Assembly: GCA_041676645.1 (NCBI GenBank)
Contig: JBAYRO010000002.1
Span: forward strand, 1 to 64,000
Source: JAMLIN01 sp041676645
GTDB lineage: Bacteria > Pseudomonadota > Gammaproteobacteria > Burkholderiales > Burkholderiaceae_E
Direction of reading: 5' to 3'
Length of the DNA: 64,000 nt
Shown here: piece after piece, positions 33,468 through 42,098 of the stretch
How positions within the stretch are numbered: position 1 is the stretch's first letter
Layout of the letters: every line of letters starts with the position of its first letter
Translations under genes and position numbers: made by a program
The notes under the pieces: model-generated
Databases searched by the model: none
What the model saw: only the letters and a program-made list of their open reading frames with translations
Told to the model about the DNA's origin: nothing

Positions 33468-33989
33468 TTACTTTACCCGCTTGAGCCGGGGGCGGCGCCT
33501 GACCGGCGGTGGCCGGTCGTCGGGCCCGTCGGAATGGCCGTCGCCTTCGTCGCCATCGACCGCGCCGGCATCGTCATCGCCGGACTCGGGCGACGGCACC
33601 GCCGAGAGCATCGGGCGGGTGTCGGCGTCATCCGCCCCGGCGCCGTCCGCTCCCGGGGCGGTGGTGGGCAGCGGCCCGATGGCCACCTCGAAGGCCATGC
33701 CGTGGCCGTTCTCGCGGGCGTAGATCGCGCTGACGTTCGCGACCGGAACCGAGAGCTGGCGGGCCACGCCCCCGAAGCGCGCCTGGAACTCGATCAGCTC
33801 GTTGCCCATCGACAAGCCGTTGGTGGCGGCGGGCGACACATTGAGGACGATCTCGCCGTTGACGACATGCTCGGCGGGCACCAGCGTGTGTTCGTCGACG
33901 ACGACCGACAGGTAGGGGGTGTACCCGAGGTCACGGCACCATTCGTAGATGGCGCGAAGCAGGTAAGGCTTGGTTGAGGTCCCGTTCAT
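33468..33989 (-). CDS. sspB: ClpXP protease specificity-enhancing factor SspB
   Basis: Adaptor of 173 residues that tethers ssrA-tagged proteins to ClpXP. The folded domain covers residues 1 to about 110 (PYLLRAIYEWCRDLGYTPYL, VLNVSPAATNGL, FEARFGG-like FQARFGGVARQL, and IYARENGHGMAFE). A long acidic, disordered linker follows, and the protein ends RRRPRLKRVK, the short ClpX-binding tail. It lies 24 nt after sspA, the usual sspA-sspB operon. A tRNA-Thr gene starts just beyond its stop on the same strand. Confidence 0.95.
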   Translation of the reverse strand: MNGTSTKPYLLRAIYEWCRDLGYTPYLSVVVDEHTLVPAEHVVNGEIVLNVSPAATNGLSMGNELIEFQARFGGVARQLSVPVANVSAIYARENGHGMAFEVAIGPLPTTAPGADGAGADDADTRPMLSAVPSPESGDDDAGAVDGDEGDGHSDGPDDRPPPVRRRPRLKRVK

Positions 33990-34013
33990 CAGTGCTCCGG
34001 TCGGGGCGACGCA

Positions 34014-34628
34014 TCAGCGACGCATGACCTTCTCGGACGGCGTCAGCGCCTCGATGTAGGCCGGCCGCGAGAAGATCCGCTCGGCATAGCGCAGCAAGGG
34101 AGCCGCCGTCTTGGGCATGTCGATGCCGTAGTGGTCGAGCCGCCACAGCAGCGGCGCGATCGCCACGTCGAGCATCGAGAACTCGTCGCCGAGCATGTAC
34201 TTGTTCTTGATGAAGATCGGCGTGAGCTGCGTGAGGCGGTCGCGAATCTGCTGGCGGGCGTCGGCCAGGGCCTTGGTGTTGTCGCGGGCCTGGTCGCGCC
34301 GCTCGAGGTGCTGGACGTAGGCGAAGAGTTCGCGCTCGAAATTGAACAGGAACAGCCGCGCCCGTGCGCGCATGACCGGATCGGCCGGCATGAGCTGGGG
34401 ATGCGGGAAGCGCTCGTCGATGTATTCGTTGATGATGTTCGATTCGTACAGGATCAGGTCGCGCTCGACCAGGATCGGTACCTGGCCATAGGGGTTCATG
34501 ATCGCGATGTCCTCGGGTTTGTTGTAGAGATCCACGTCGCGGATCTCGAAGTCCATTCCCTTCTCGAACAGTACGAAGCGGCATCGCTGGCTGAAGGGAC
34601 AAGTCGTTCCCGAGTACAGGACCATCAT
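34014..34628 (-). CDS. sspA: stringent starvation protein A, glutathione S-transferase fold
   Basis: Protein of 204 residues with an N-terminal thioredoxin-like domain (YSGTTCPFSQRCRFVLFEKG, MNPYGQVPILVERDLILYES) and a helical C-terminal domain (DEFSMLDVAIAPLLWRLDHYG). SspA binds RNA polymerase with sigma-70 and modulates stress and virulence promoters; it is not a catalytic GST. It precedes sspB in an operon. Two adjacent ATGs open the gene (34628 and 34625); the second gives the family-like MVLYSGTTCPF. Confidence 0.94.
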   Translation of the reverse strand: MMVLYSGTTCPFSQRCRFVLFEKGMDFEIRDVDLYNKPEDIAIMNPYGQVPILVERDLILYESNIINEYIDERFPHPQLMPADPVMRARARLFLFNFERELFAYVQHLERRDQARDNTKALADARQQIRDRLTQLTPIFIKNKYMLGDEFSMLDVAIAPLLWRLDHYGIDMPKTAAPLLRYAERIFSRPAYIEALTPSEKVMRR

Positions 34629-34661
34629 GAGGAAGCTCCTATCTAAGCGAATCCACTTTCG

Positions 34662-34697
34662 AAAAAAATACAGGGTGAGTCCGTAGCGAACTCACCC
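34662..34697 (-). terminator. intrinsic terminator of the petABC operon
   Basis: On the minus strand GGGTGAGT and ACTCACCC (34697-34690 and 34680-34673) form an 8-bp stem with a 9-nt loop, followed within 5 nt by a run of seven T. It lies about 25 nt after the petC stop and separates the bc1 operon from sspAB. Confidence 0.85.
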
Positions 34698-34722
34698 CGG
34701 AAAGGCGTTTCGGGCTGTGGCG

Positions 34723-35580
34723 TCAGCGAACGTCTTTCCAGAATGCCCGGTTCAGCACCCATGCGGCCACGAAGAGCACGCCGAGATACAGCAGCACCCA
34801 GATACCGAGCTGGGTGCGCTTGCGGGCGGTCGGATCGGACATATAGGTGATGTAGGCGGTGAGATCGGCCATGTCGGCGTCGAACTCCGCCCGCGACTGG
34901 AGGCCGCCTTCCGGCGCGCCCAGCTTGAGCGTGACTCCGGCGTGGGCAACGCCTTCCACCGGTTCGGATTCGGTGGTCGCCATGCCGTCGGCGTCGATGC
35001 GGGTGATCTCCCGGACGAACTGTTCGTCCGCGCCGCGCTTCACCTCCTCGATCGTGACCGTACGGGTTCCCTGCTGCTCCCAGAACACATGGGGCATCCC
35101 GACGTTCGGGAAGACCGCGTTGTTCCAGCCGGTGACGGTGGTGTCGTCGCGGTAGTAGGCCCGCAGGTAGGTGAACAGCCAGTCCGCGCCGGAGCCGGCG
35201 CCCGAGGCGCGCGAACGCGCGATCACGGACAGGTCGGGGGGCGCGGCGCCGAACCATTCCCTGGCGTCGGCCGGGCGCATCGCGATCGTCATGAGGTCAC
35301 CGACCTTGTCGGTGGTAAACAACAGGTTGGCCCGGATCTGCTCGTCGGTCAGGCCGATGTCCTGCAGCCGGTTGAAACGCATCATCGATGCGCTGTGGCA
35401 GCTCAGGCAGTAGTTCACGAACAACTTGGCGCCATTCTGCAGCGACGCCGGATCGTTCAGCTTCGCGGTGGGGAACGGGTCGAGCGGAAACTCCTCGCCG
35501 GCCGCGAAGGAAGCGATCGGCAGGCTTGCCGCGGCGACCACCAGAACCCGCGAGATGAGACGTTTGAGCGAATGATTCAT
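34723..35580 (-). CDS. petC: cytochrome c1 (bc1 complex)
   Basis: Protein of 285 residues with a signal peptide ending ASFAAGEE. The heme c site is CLSCH (about residues 58-62), and the axial Met is in NVGMPHVFW. A single C-terminal membrane anchor (GIWVLLYLGVLFVAAWVL) is followed by NRAFWKDVR. It accepts electrons from the Rieske protein and passes them to soluble cytochrome c or an oxidase. Order on the minus strand is petA, petB, petC, ending at a clear terminator. Confidence 0.97.
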   Translation of the reverse strand: MNHSLKRLISRVLVVAAASLPIASFAAGEEFPLDPFPTAKLNDPASLQNGAKLFVNYCLSCHSASMMRFNRLQDIGLTDEQIRANLLFTTDKVGDLMTIAMRPADAREWFGAAPPDLSVIARSRASGAGSGADWLFTYLRAYYRDDTTVTGWNNAVFPNVGMPHVFWEQQGTRTVTIEEVKRGADEQFVREITRIDADGMATTESEPVEGVAHAGVTLKLGAPEGGLQSRAEFDADMADLTAYITYMSDPTARKRTQLGIWVLLYLGVLFVAAWVLNRAFWKDVR

Positions 35581-35599
35581 GAGTATCGTCCCCGTCGGC

Positions 35600-37000
35600 T
35601 CAGTGCGGCTTGAAGGTGATCCGGTCGGGCACCGGCTTGAACTTCCCGATCCGGCTCCACCACGGCATGAACATGAAGAACCCGAAATAGACCAGCGTGA
35701 AGAACTGCGACAGGCGCTCCCCGACGGCCGACGGGGCCTGCACGCCGAAGTAGCCGAGCACGATGAACGAGAGCACGAACACGCCGTAGAACCAGAGCTG
35801 CCAGGTCGGCCGGTAACGGATCGACTTCACCGGGCTGTTGTCGATCCAGGGAAGCGCGAAGAACACCATGACCGCGGCGCCCATCGCGACGACACCCCAG
35901 AACTTGGCATCGAACACGAAGAAGCCTCCGCCCAGGGCGAGGACGGCGACCGCGGCGATCAGCTTGCCCAGGGGCGGAGTGCGCGAGAGCAGCACGAACA
36001 CCAGCCACACCAGCAGGAAGGGCAGCAGGCCCCACACGGTGAACTCCTCGGTGACCGCGCGCAGGATCGAGTAGTAAGGCGTGAAATACCAGACCGGCGC
36101 GATGTGCGGGGGCGTCTTGAGCGGATCGGCCGGGATGAAGTTGATGTACTCGAGGAAGTAGCCGCCGAACTCCGGCGCGAAGAAGACGACCACCGAGAAC
36201 AGCATCAGGAAGCCGACCACGCCGACGATGTCGTGGACCGAGTAGTACGGATGGAAGGGGATGCCGTCGAGCGGGATTCCGTTGGCGTCCTTGTCCTTCT
36301 TGATCTCGATCCCGTCGGGGTTGTTGGAGCCGACCTCGTGCAGCGCCACGATGTGGGCGGCCACCAGCCCGAGCAGCACCAGCGGCACCGCGATGACATG
36401 GAAGGAGAAGAAGCGGTTGAGCGTCGCGTCCGAGACGACGAAGTCGCCGCGGATCAGGAGCGCGAGGTCCTCGCCGATGAAGGGAACCGCCGCGAACAGG
36501 TTGACGATCACCTGGGCGCCCCAGAAGGACATCTGGCCCCAGGGCAGGAGATAGCCCATGAAGGCCTCGGCCATGAGCGCGAGGAAGATCAGGCAGCCGA
36601 AGATCCAGACCAGTTCACGCGGCCGACGATAGGAGCCGTACATCAGGCCGCGGAACATGTGCAGGTAGACGACGACGAAGAAGGCCGATGCCCCGGTCGA
36701 GTGCAGGTAGCGGACCAGCCAGCCCCACGGAACGTCGCGCATGATGTACTCGACCGACGCGAACGCCACCGGGATACCGGAAGCGTTGACCGATGCATCG
36801 GGCTTGTAGTGCATCACGAGGAAGATTCCGGTGACGATCTGCAGCACCAGCACCAGCATCGCCAGCGAGCCGAAGAAATACCAGAAGTTGAAGTTCTTCG
36901 GAGCGTAGTACTCCGATAGATGCTGCTTCCAGGTGGAGGTCATGGGGAATCGTTCGTCGATCCAGCCCACCAGCCTTGTCATTTGATTGTCCTGCGCCAT
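35600..37000 (-). CDS. petB: cytochrome b (bc1 complex)
   Basis: Integral membrane subunit of 466 residues, the fused full-length bacterial form. Heme-binding histidines lie in the second and fourth helices (for example RYLHSTGASAFFVVVYLHMFRG and FFSFHVIAVPLVLLGLVAAHI). The quinol-site PEW-type motif appears as PVWYFTPYYSILRA with a PEFGGYF segment before it. It forms the Qo and Qi sites and two b hemes. It follows petA by 52 nt and precedes petC by 19 nt. Confidence 0.97.
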   Translation of the reverse strand: MAQDNQMTRLVGWIDERFPMTSTWKQHLSEYYAPKNFNFWYFFGSLAMLVLVLQIVTGIFLVMHYKPDASVNASGIPVAFASVEYIMRDVPWGWLVRYLHSTGASAFFVVVYLHMFRGLMYGSYRRPRELVWIFGCLIFLALMAEAFMGYLLPWGQMSFWGAQVIVNLFAAVPFIGEDLALLIRGDFVVSDATLNRFFSFHVIAVPLVLLGLVAAHIVALHEVGSNNPDGIEIKKDKDANGIPLDGIPFHPYYSVHDIVGVVGFLMLFSVVVFFAPEFGGYFLEYINFIPADPLKTPPHIAPVWYFTPYYSILRAVTEEFTVWGLLPFLLVWLVFVLLSRTPPLGKLIAAVAVLALGGGFFVFDAKFWGVVAMGAAVMVFFALPWIDNSPVKSIRYRPTWQLWFYGVFVLSFIVLGYFGVQAPSAVGERLSQFFTLVYFGFFMFMPWWSRIGKFKPVPDRITFKPH

Positions 37001-37052
37001 CTCGATGCTCCTCGCTCGATGCTCTTCTCAGGTCCGCGCCGCGCGGATCGGG

Positions 37053-37718
37053 TCAGGCCTCGTCCTCGCCGATCAGCAGCGTGCTGGCGGAAACGTAGGT
37101 ATGGGGAGGCACATCGAGGTTGACCGGCGACGGCTTGTTCTTGAAGACGCGTCCGGCGAGATCGAAGGTCGAGCCATGGCAGGGGCAGAAGAATCCGCCC
37201 GGCCAGTCATCGGGCAGCGAAGGCTGGGCGCCCGGGGAGAAGCGCTCGGAGGGGGAACAGCCGAGATGCGGGCAGATGCCGACCACGACCAGCGTGTCCT
37301 TGTTGATCGAACGCCAGTCGTTGCGGGCGTACTCGGGCGTCGGAATCTGGTAATAGCGTTCCGAATCGGGGTCGGCGAGCTCCGCATCGAGCCCCGACAG
37401 GGTATCGACCATGGCTTCGGTGCGCCGGATGATCCAGACCGGCTTGCCCTGCCATTCGACCCGCCTGAGCTCGCCGGGCTTCATGCCGGCGATGTCGACT
37501 TCGACGGGGGCGCCCGCCGCCTTGGCGCGCTCGGACGGCGAGAAACTCGCCACGAAAGGCACCGCGGTGGCGACGCCGCCTACCGCACCGAGCACGGCAG
37601 TCACGCCGATGGCGCCACGGCGAGACTGGTCGACCGGCTGGATCGAAGCCGGCTGCGGCGCTTTGCCCTGGGGAATGTCGGGGCCCGAGGCCGTGGCCCA
37701 TTTGTTCGGATCGCTCAT
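37053..37718 (-). CDS. petA: Rieske iron-sulfur subunit of the bc1 complex
   Basis: Protein of 221 residues. The 2Fe-2S ligands are in CPHLGC (about 149) and CPCHGS (about 179). The N-terminal anchor is preceded by SRRGAIG, a twin-arginine-like motif, consistent with Tat-dependent insertion of Rieske proteins; tatABC lies 3.5 kb away. The start at 37718 gives the family MSDPNKW-type beginning; an upstream in-frame ATG at 37781 sits in the AT-rich promoter region and is rejected. It is the first gene of the petABC operon. Confidence 0.97.
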   Translation of the reverse strand: MSDPNKWATASGPDIPQGKAPQPASIQPVDQSRRGAIGVTAVLGAVGGVATAVPFVASFSPSERAKAAGAPVEVDIAGMKPGELRRVEWQGKPVWIIRRTEAMVDTLSGLDAELADPDSERYYQIPTPEYARNDWRSINKDTLVVVGICPHLGCSPSERFSPGAQPSLPDDWPGGFFCPCHGSTFDLAGRVFKNKPSPVNLDVPPHTYVSASTLLIGEDEA

Positions 37719-37764
37719 GGATTCGCTTCGCTCGAGTTCAGACTGGTTATCAGGAAAACCCCTC

Positions 37765-37770
37765 ATTTTA
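37765..37770 (-). promoter_or_regulatory. candidate -10 box of petABC
   Basis: On the minus strand TAAAAT lies about 47 nt before the petA start, in the only AT-rich patch of the 224-nt region shared with mscL. The -35 box is not clear. Nothing else is recognised in 37719-37942 beyond the mscL ribosome-binding site (GGGAGG near 37928). Confidence 0.4.
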
Positions 37771-37942
37771 ACATTTTGCAACGCCCACCTAGAAGCCCCC
37801 GCGCAACATTGCGCGCGCCGCGATGGAAGCCGGGCCGGTACGGTGCTAGTGTTGCGCGGCGCCGGGGTCGGCGCAGGCCGGCCGGCACGGCGTTTTCCAG
37901 CGGCCCCGATATCAAGATGAAGCTTCCGGGAGGTAGCAACAA

Positions 37943-38377
37943 ATGGGCATGATGACGGAGTTCAAAGAGTTCGCGATGAAGGGCAACGTGATGGATCTCG
38001 CCGTCGGCGTGATCATCGGCGGGGCCTTCGGGACGATCGTTTCCTCGCTCGTCGAGGACGTGATCATGCCGCTCGTCGCCTTCATCCTCGGCGGCGAGAT
38101 CAACTTCAGCAACATGTTGATCCCCCTGGGCGAAGTGCCCGCCGGCACCGCGCTCACACTCGAGGCACTGAAGGACGCCGGCGTGCCGGTGTTCGCGTAC
38201 GGCAACTTCATCACCATCCTGATCAACTTCATCCTGCTCGCCTTCGTGATCTTCCTGCTCGTCAAGGCGGTCAACAACATGCGCCGCGCCGAGCCCGCTC
38301 CGCCGCCCGCGGCGCCGCCGGCCGAGGAAGTCCTGCTCACCGAGATCCGCGACCTCCTGCGCCAGTCGCCGCGCTGA
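37943..38377 (+). CDS. mscL: large-conductance mechanosensitive channel
   Basis: Protein of 144 residues forming a pentameric inner-membrane valve that releases solutes on osmotic downshock. TM1 is DLAVGVIIGGAFGTIVSSLV with the pore constriction, and TM2 is NFITILINFILLAFVIFLLV. The first helix (EFKEFAMKGNVMDLA) and the C-terminal bundle (EEVLLTEIRDLL) are typical. A proline/alanine-rich linker precedes the bundle. GGGAGG lies upstream with about 10-nt spacing. It is divergent from petA and faces the Nif3-like gene. Confidence 0.98.
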   Translation: MGMMTEFKEFAMKGNVMDLAVGVIIGGAFGTIVSSLVEDVIMPLVAFILGGEINFSNMLIPLGEVPAGTALTLEALKDAGVPVFAYGNFITILINFILLAFVIFLLVKAVNNMRRAEPAPPPAAPPAEEVLLTEIRDLLRQSPR

Positions 38378-38402
38378 ACCCCGCCGAGACACCGGCATCG
38401 GC

Positions 38403-39209
38403 TCACACCGGGTTCGGGTCGTCGATGAACCGGTGCTCGATTCCGCAGGCCTCGGCGATCGCCTCGCCGAGCGCCTGCACCCCGAAGCGCTCGGTGGCAT
38501 GGTGGCCGGCCGCGAAGTACACCACGCCGGCCTCCCGGGCGATGTGGGTGGTGCGCTCGCTGATCTCGCCGCTGATGAAGGCATCGGCGCCCAGCGCGAT
38601 CGCATCCTCGAGATAGTCCTGGGCCGCGCCGGTGCACCAGGCGAGCCGCTCGATCGGGCGATCGAGCGCGCCCACGGCGAGCGGGCGCTGCCCGAGGCGC
38701 CTTGCGAGGCGCCGCCCCAGCGCCGCCGCCCCGGTGGGCCGGGCCGGGCGGCCATGCCAGACGAGGTCGCGATCGCCGCCGACGCCGGCGACTTCGAATC
38801 CGAGCACCCGCGCGAGCTGGGCGTTGTTGCCCAGCTTCGGATGCGCATCGAGCGGCAGGTGGTAGGCGAGCAGGCTCATTCCGCTGGCCATCAGCCTTCG
38901 CACCCGCTCGCCGCGAAGTCCGACGAGGCGGGAGTCCTCGCCCTTCCAGAACCAGCCGTGGTGGACCAGCAGCGCATCCGCCCCGGCCTCGGCCGCCGCA
39001 TCGATCAGTGCGAGGCTGGCCGTCACGCCGCTGACCAGGCGCCGGATCGGGCGCGCGCCTTCCACCTGCAGGCCGTTTGGGCAATAATCCTCGAAGCGCT
39101 CGACCTCCAACCAGCGCCCCACCCTTTCGGCGAGTTCCCCGGCGCCGACCTGGCGCGGCTCGGCCGGCCGTGTCGAGCTGTTCGCCGGTCGTCTACTTGT
39201 CCGTCCCAT
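38403..39209 (-). CDS. Nif3-like dinuclear metal center protein
   Basis: Protein of 268 residues. Core motifs are FEDYCPNGLQVEG, ALLVHHGWFWKG, YHLPLDAHPKLGNNAQLA and the second-half DAFISGEISERTTHIAREAG and AGHHATERFG. Conserved histidines and acids bind two metals. Often annotated as GTP cyclohydrolase I-like or YbgI, but activity is unproven. The first 25 residues (GRTSRRPANSSTRPAEPRQ) are not family-like. The only ATG, 39209, overlaps the start codon of the divergent protease gene by 2 nt, so the true start is less sure than the product. Confidence 0.88.
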   Translation of the reverse strand: MGRTSRRPANSSTRPAEPRQVGAGELAERVGRWLEVERFEDYCPNGLQVEGARPIRRLVSGVTASLALIDAAAEAGADALLVHHGWFWKGEDSRLVGLRGERVRRLMASGMSLLAYHLPLDAHPKLGNNAQLARVLGFEVAGVGGDRDLVWHGRPARPTGAAALGRRLARRLGQRPLAVGALDRPIERLAWCTGAAQDYLEDAIALGADAFISGEISERTTHIAREAGVVYFAAGHHATERFGVQALGEAIAEACGIEHRFIDDPNPV

Positions 39210-40395
39210 GCTCCGCTCACTCTGGTTATTGTTCACGCAGGCCGTCACGGTGGGGCTGGCAGTGCTCTTCACCCTCACCGTCCTGCGGCCCGAATGGCTG
39301 CCGACGAAGCTGCGTGAACCCGCCGTGCCGGCACGTGTCGAAGCGCCCTCGCGCCCGACCGGCCAGCCCGTGCCGCCCGTATCGGACGACGCTTCGATTC
39401 TGTCATACGCGGGAGCCGCCAACCGGGCGATCCCCTCGGTCGTCAACGTCCTGACCAACCAGAACGACGCCGAAGGCCAGACCGGCAACCCCCTGTTCGA
39501 CGATCCGCTGTTTCGTCGGTTCTTCGGCGACGAAATACCCCGCCAGCCGCAGTCGAGCCTCGGCTCGGGCGTGATCATCGGCGACGGACTGGTGGTGACC
39601 AATCATCACGTCGTCGAGGACTCGACGGACATCGAGGTGCTGTTTCCCGACAGCCGCAAGATCGGCGCCGTTCTGGTCGGCAGCGACCCCGAGACCGATC
39701 TCGCCGTACTGCGCCTGCAGACCGAGGAGCCGGTGCCCGCCATCGAGCTCGCCGATGTCGACAAGGCCCGGATCGGGGATGTCGTGCTCGCCATCGGCAA
39801 TCCCTTCGGGGTCGGCCAGACCGTGACGATGGGCATCATCAGCGCCCTGGGACGCAGCCAGCTGGGCATCAACACGTTCGAGAACTTCATCCAGACCGAC
39901 GCCGCCATCAATCCCGGCAATTCGGGCGGCGCCCTGATCGACACCCAGGGACGCCTGCTCGGCATCAATACCGCGATCTATTCGCGCAGCGGCGGCTCGC
40001 TCGGTATCGGCTTCGCCATCCCGGCGTCGACCGTCAGCCACGTCACCACCCAGCTGCTGCAGTCGGGCCGTGTGAGCCGAGGCTTCATCGGAGTGGAACC
40101 GCAGGACATCACCCCGGAGCTCGCCGACGCGCTGAACCTGCCGAGCGAGAAGGGAGCGGTGATCACCGCGCTCGTCCGGGGCGGGCCCGCCGAGCGCTCC
40201 GGCGTCCGCGTGGGTGATGTCCTGGTGGCGATCGGCGACGAAGCGGTCCTCAATATCGCGCAGATGCTCGACATCGTCGCGCGCCAGGCGCCGGGATCGG
40301 AAGTCCGCTTCCATTTCCTGCGCGAGGGCCGCGAACTGGCGGTGGACATCCGGATCGCGGAACGACCCGATCCGCCGCGCCTGCCCCGCAACTGA
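39208..40395 (+). CDS. DegS/AlgW-type periplasmic serine protease with one PDZ domain
   Basis: Trypsin-like S1C protease of 395 residues anchored by an N-terminal helix (LWLLFTQAVTVGLAVLFTLTV). The triad is His134 (TNHHVVED), Asp164 (DPETDLAVLR) and Ser239 (NPGNSGGAL). One PDZ domain occupies about 285-385 (GFIGVEPQDITPEL, GPAERSGVRVGDVLVAIG). A single PDZ and a membrane anchor point to the DegS/AlgW group, which cleaves the anti-sigma factor of the sigma-E envelope stress response; DegP/DegQ members have two PDZs and a cleaved signal. It is a single gene, divergent from the Nif3-like gene. Confidence 0.92.
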   Translation: MLRSLWLLFTQAVTVGLAVLFTLTVLRPEWLPTKLREPAVPARVEAPSRPTGQPVPPVSDDASILSYAGAANRAIPSVVNVLTNQNDAEGQTGNPLFDDPLFRRFFGDEIPRQPQSSLGSGVIIGDGLVVTNHHVVEDSTDIEVLFPDSRKIGAVLVGSDPETDLAVLRLQTEEPVPAIELADVDKARIGDVVLAIGNPFGVGQTVTMGIISALGRSQLGINTFENFIQTDAAINPGNSGGALIDTQGRLLGINTAIYSRSGGSLGIGFAIPASTVSHVTTQLLQSGRVSRGFIGVEPQDITPELADALNLPSEKGAVITALVRGGPAERSGVRVGDVLVAIGDEAVLNIAQMLDIVARQAPGSEVRFHFLREGRELAVDIRIAERPDPPRLPRN

Positions 40396-40438
40396 CAGCC
40401 CCGGGAGGGCCGGTCATACGGTTGAAGGCGAACCCGTA

Positions 40439-41251
40439 TCAGTTGCCGGGCTGCTGGTCGGCGCGGCCCACCTCGCCCCGGCTCTCGTCGGTCGATTCAT
40501 CGTCGGAATCGGGCGCCCGACTATGGGCCTTGATGAAGCCGGCGATGAAGATCCCCAGCTCGTAGAGGATGATCAGCGGGATCGCGAGCATGAACTGGGA
40601 GAGCACATCGGGCGGCGTGAGCACCGCCGCGACCACGAAGGCGCCCACGACGACATAGCGGCGCGCCTTGCGCAGCTGCTCGACATCGACGATGCCGACC
40701 TTCACCAGCAGCATCTGCACGACCGGCACCTCGAAGGTCAGGCCGAAGCCGAAGAAGATCGCGATGGTGAAATCCCAGTAGCGCTGGAGATCCTGCAGGA
40801 CATCGGCGCCCGTGCCCGCGGACATCTTGATGAAGAACTTGTAGGCCGCCGGCAGCACGAAGGTGTAGGCGAAGCCGATGCCCAGGACGAGGAAGAACAC
40901 GCTTGAGACGATCAGCGGCAGGGCGAAGCGACGCTCGTGTTCGTAGAGACCGGGCGCGACGAAAGCCCAGGCCTGGTAGAGGATCCAGGGCAGCGAGAAG
41001 AGCACCGCGCTCAGGAAGGCGAGCTTGGTCAGGGTGAAGAAGGCGCCCGCCTGGTCGGTGAAGACCGGCTTGCTGCCCGGTGGCAGGGCTTCGTAGAGCG
41101 GCAGCGACAGGAAGCGCATGATCTCGCCCGAGAAGTAGAAGCACACGCCGAACAGCACCAGCACGACGGCCAGCGCCTTGATCATGCGATTGCGCAGCTC
41201 GATCAGGTGCGAGACGAGGCTTTCGCCCTCGGCCTTTTCTTCTTCAGCCAT
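40439..41251 (-). CDS. tatC: twin-arginine translocase subunit TatC
   Basis: Polytopic protein of 270 residues with six transmembrane helices. TatC exports folded Tat substrates by binding their RR signal. Motifs are LVSHLIELRNRMIKAL at the N-terminus, PLYEALPPGSKPVFTDQAGAF, ALPWILYQAWAFVAPGLYEHE-type text and FGLTFEVPVVQMLLVKVGIV. The acidic C-terminal tail is cytoplasmic. Its ATG shares one base with the tatB stop (TGATG). The Rieske protein encoded nearby is a probable substrate. Confidence 0.97.
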   Translation of the reverse strand: MAEEEKAEGESLVSHLIELRNRMIKALAVVLVLFGVCFYFSGEIMRFLSLPLYEALPPGSKPVFTDQAGAFFTLTKLAFLSAVLFSLPWILYQAWAFVAPGLYEHERRFALPLIVSSVFFLVLGIGFAYTFVLPAAYKFFIKMSAGTGADVLQDLQRYWDFTIAIFFGFGLTFEVPVVQMLLVKVGIVDVEQLRKARRYVVVGAFVVAAVLTPPDVLSQFMLAIPLIILYELGIFIAGFIKAHSRAPDSDDESTDESRGEVGRADQQPGN

Positions 41252-41694
41252 CAGTGGAGCCGGCGCCTGGGGCGCTTGCGGCCGAGTTCGCGATCGCGTT
41301 CGATGCGGCGATCACGGATGCGTTCGCGGGTACGGCGAGCTTCGTAGACACGTTCCCAATCGGTGGGCGCCGGCCTGGCCGGCTCCGTCTCCTCCGACTC
41401 CTCGCCGGCAAGCGTGCGGCCCAGTTCGTCGAGTTCCTGCTGGGTATCGGAAACCGCGGACTTGAAGGATCCCTCGAGATCCTGCGCCGCCGAGGTGACC
41501 TCCTCCTTGAGGTTGCGCAGTTCGTCGAGCTGGATCTGGCGATTGACGTCCGCCTTGACGTCATTGACGTAGCGCTGCAGCTTGCCGAGCCATTCGCCGC
41601 ATTGACGCGCTACCCGCGGCAATCGCTCCGGCCCGATGACGATGAGCGCAATGACCGCCGCGACCATCAGTTCGGTAAAAGCGATGTCGAACAT
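41251..41694 (-). CDS. tatB: twin-arginine translocase subunit TatB
   Basis: Protein of 147 residues: one N-terminal membrane helix (MFDIAFTELMVAAVIALIVIGPERLPRVAR, quoted here only to mark the P-E-R-L-P hinge), then an amphipathic helix and a long charged tail. GPERLPR distinguishes TatB from TatA. The last 25 residues are unusually basic (alternating R, E and D). TatB works with TatC as the receptor for Tat signals. It starts 149 nt after tatA; that gap holds no gene. Confidence 0.95.
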   Translation of the reverse strand: MFDIAFTELMVAAVIALIVIGPERLPRVARQCGEWLGKLQRYVNDVKADVNRQIQLDELRNLKEEVTSAAQDLEGSFKSAVSDTQQELDELGRTLAGEESEETEPARPAPTDWERVYEARRTRERIRDRRIERDRELGRKRPRRRLH

Positions 41695-41843
41695 GCGACG
41701 GTACGAAAGGGGGAATCAGGAGCCGCCCCGGGGGACGGCTTTCTCGTTCGCCAGGACGCCGGGGCGTCCGGGCCTGCGGCCGCCCGCGCGGGGCCGGCCG
41801 GGCGTCGGCGGGCTGGTGGACGATCGCGCGCCCGCCCGATGGC

Positions 41844-42065
41844 TCAGACCTTCTCCTTTGCCTCGACGTCGATCGTTTTCTTGGCGCTGGTGCCCGACTC
41901 GGAGGACTCCTCGCCAACCTGCTCGGCGCCTTCCTTGACGCCTTCCTTGAAGCCGCGAACCGCGCCCCCGAGATCGGAGCCGATGTTCTTCAGTTTCTTG
42001 GTGCCGAAGACCAGCATGATGATGACCAGCACGATCAGCCAGTGCCAGATGCTCATCGCTCCCAT
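41844..42065 (-). CDS. tatA: twin-arginine translocase subunit TatA
   Basis: Protein of 73 residues with an N-terminal helix (SIWHWLIVLVIIMLVFGTKK), the hinge FGTKKLKNIGSDLG and an amphipathic helix (GAVRGFKEGVKEG). TatA oligomerises to form the translocation path. The start at 42065 is set by AAGGAG six nt upstream; an in-frame ATG at 42080 lies on the wrong side of that site. The tail is acidic and disordered. It follows the hinT gene by 33 nt. Confidence 0.96.
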   Translation of the reverse strand: MGAMSIWHWLIVLVIIMLVFGTKKLKNIGSDLGGAVRGFKEGVKEGAEQVGEESSESGTSAKKTIDVEAKEKV

Positions 42066-42098
42066 AGACAACTCCTTCATGCGGACACGCCAGGCGTG

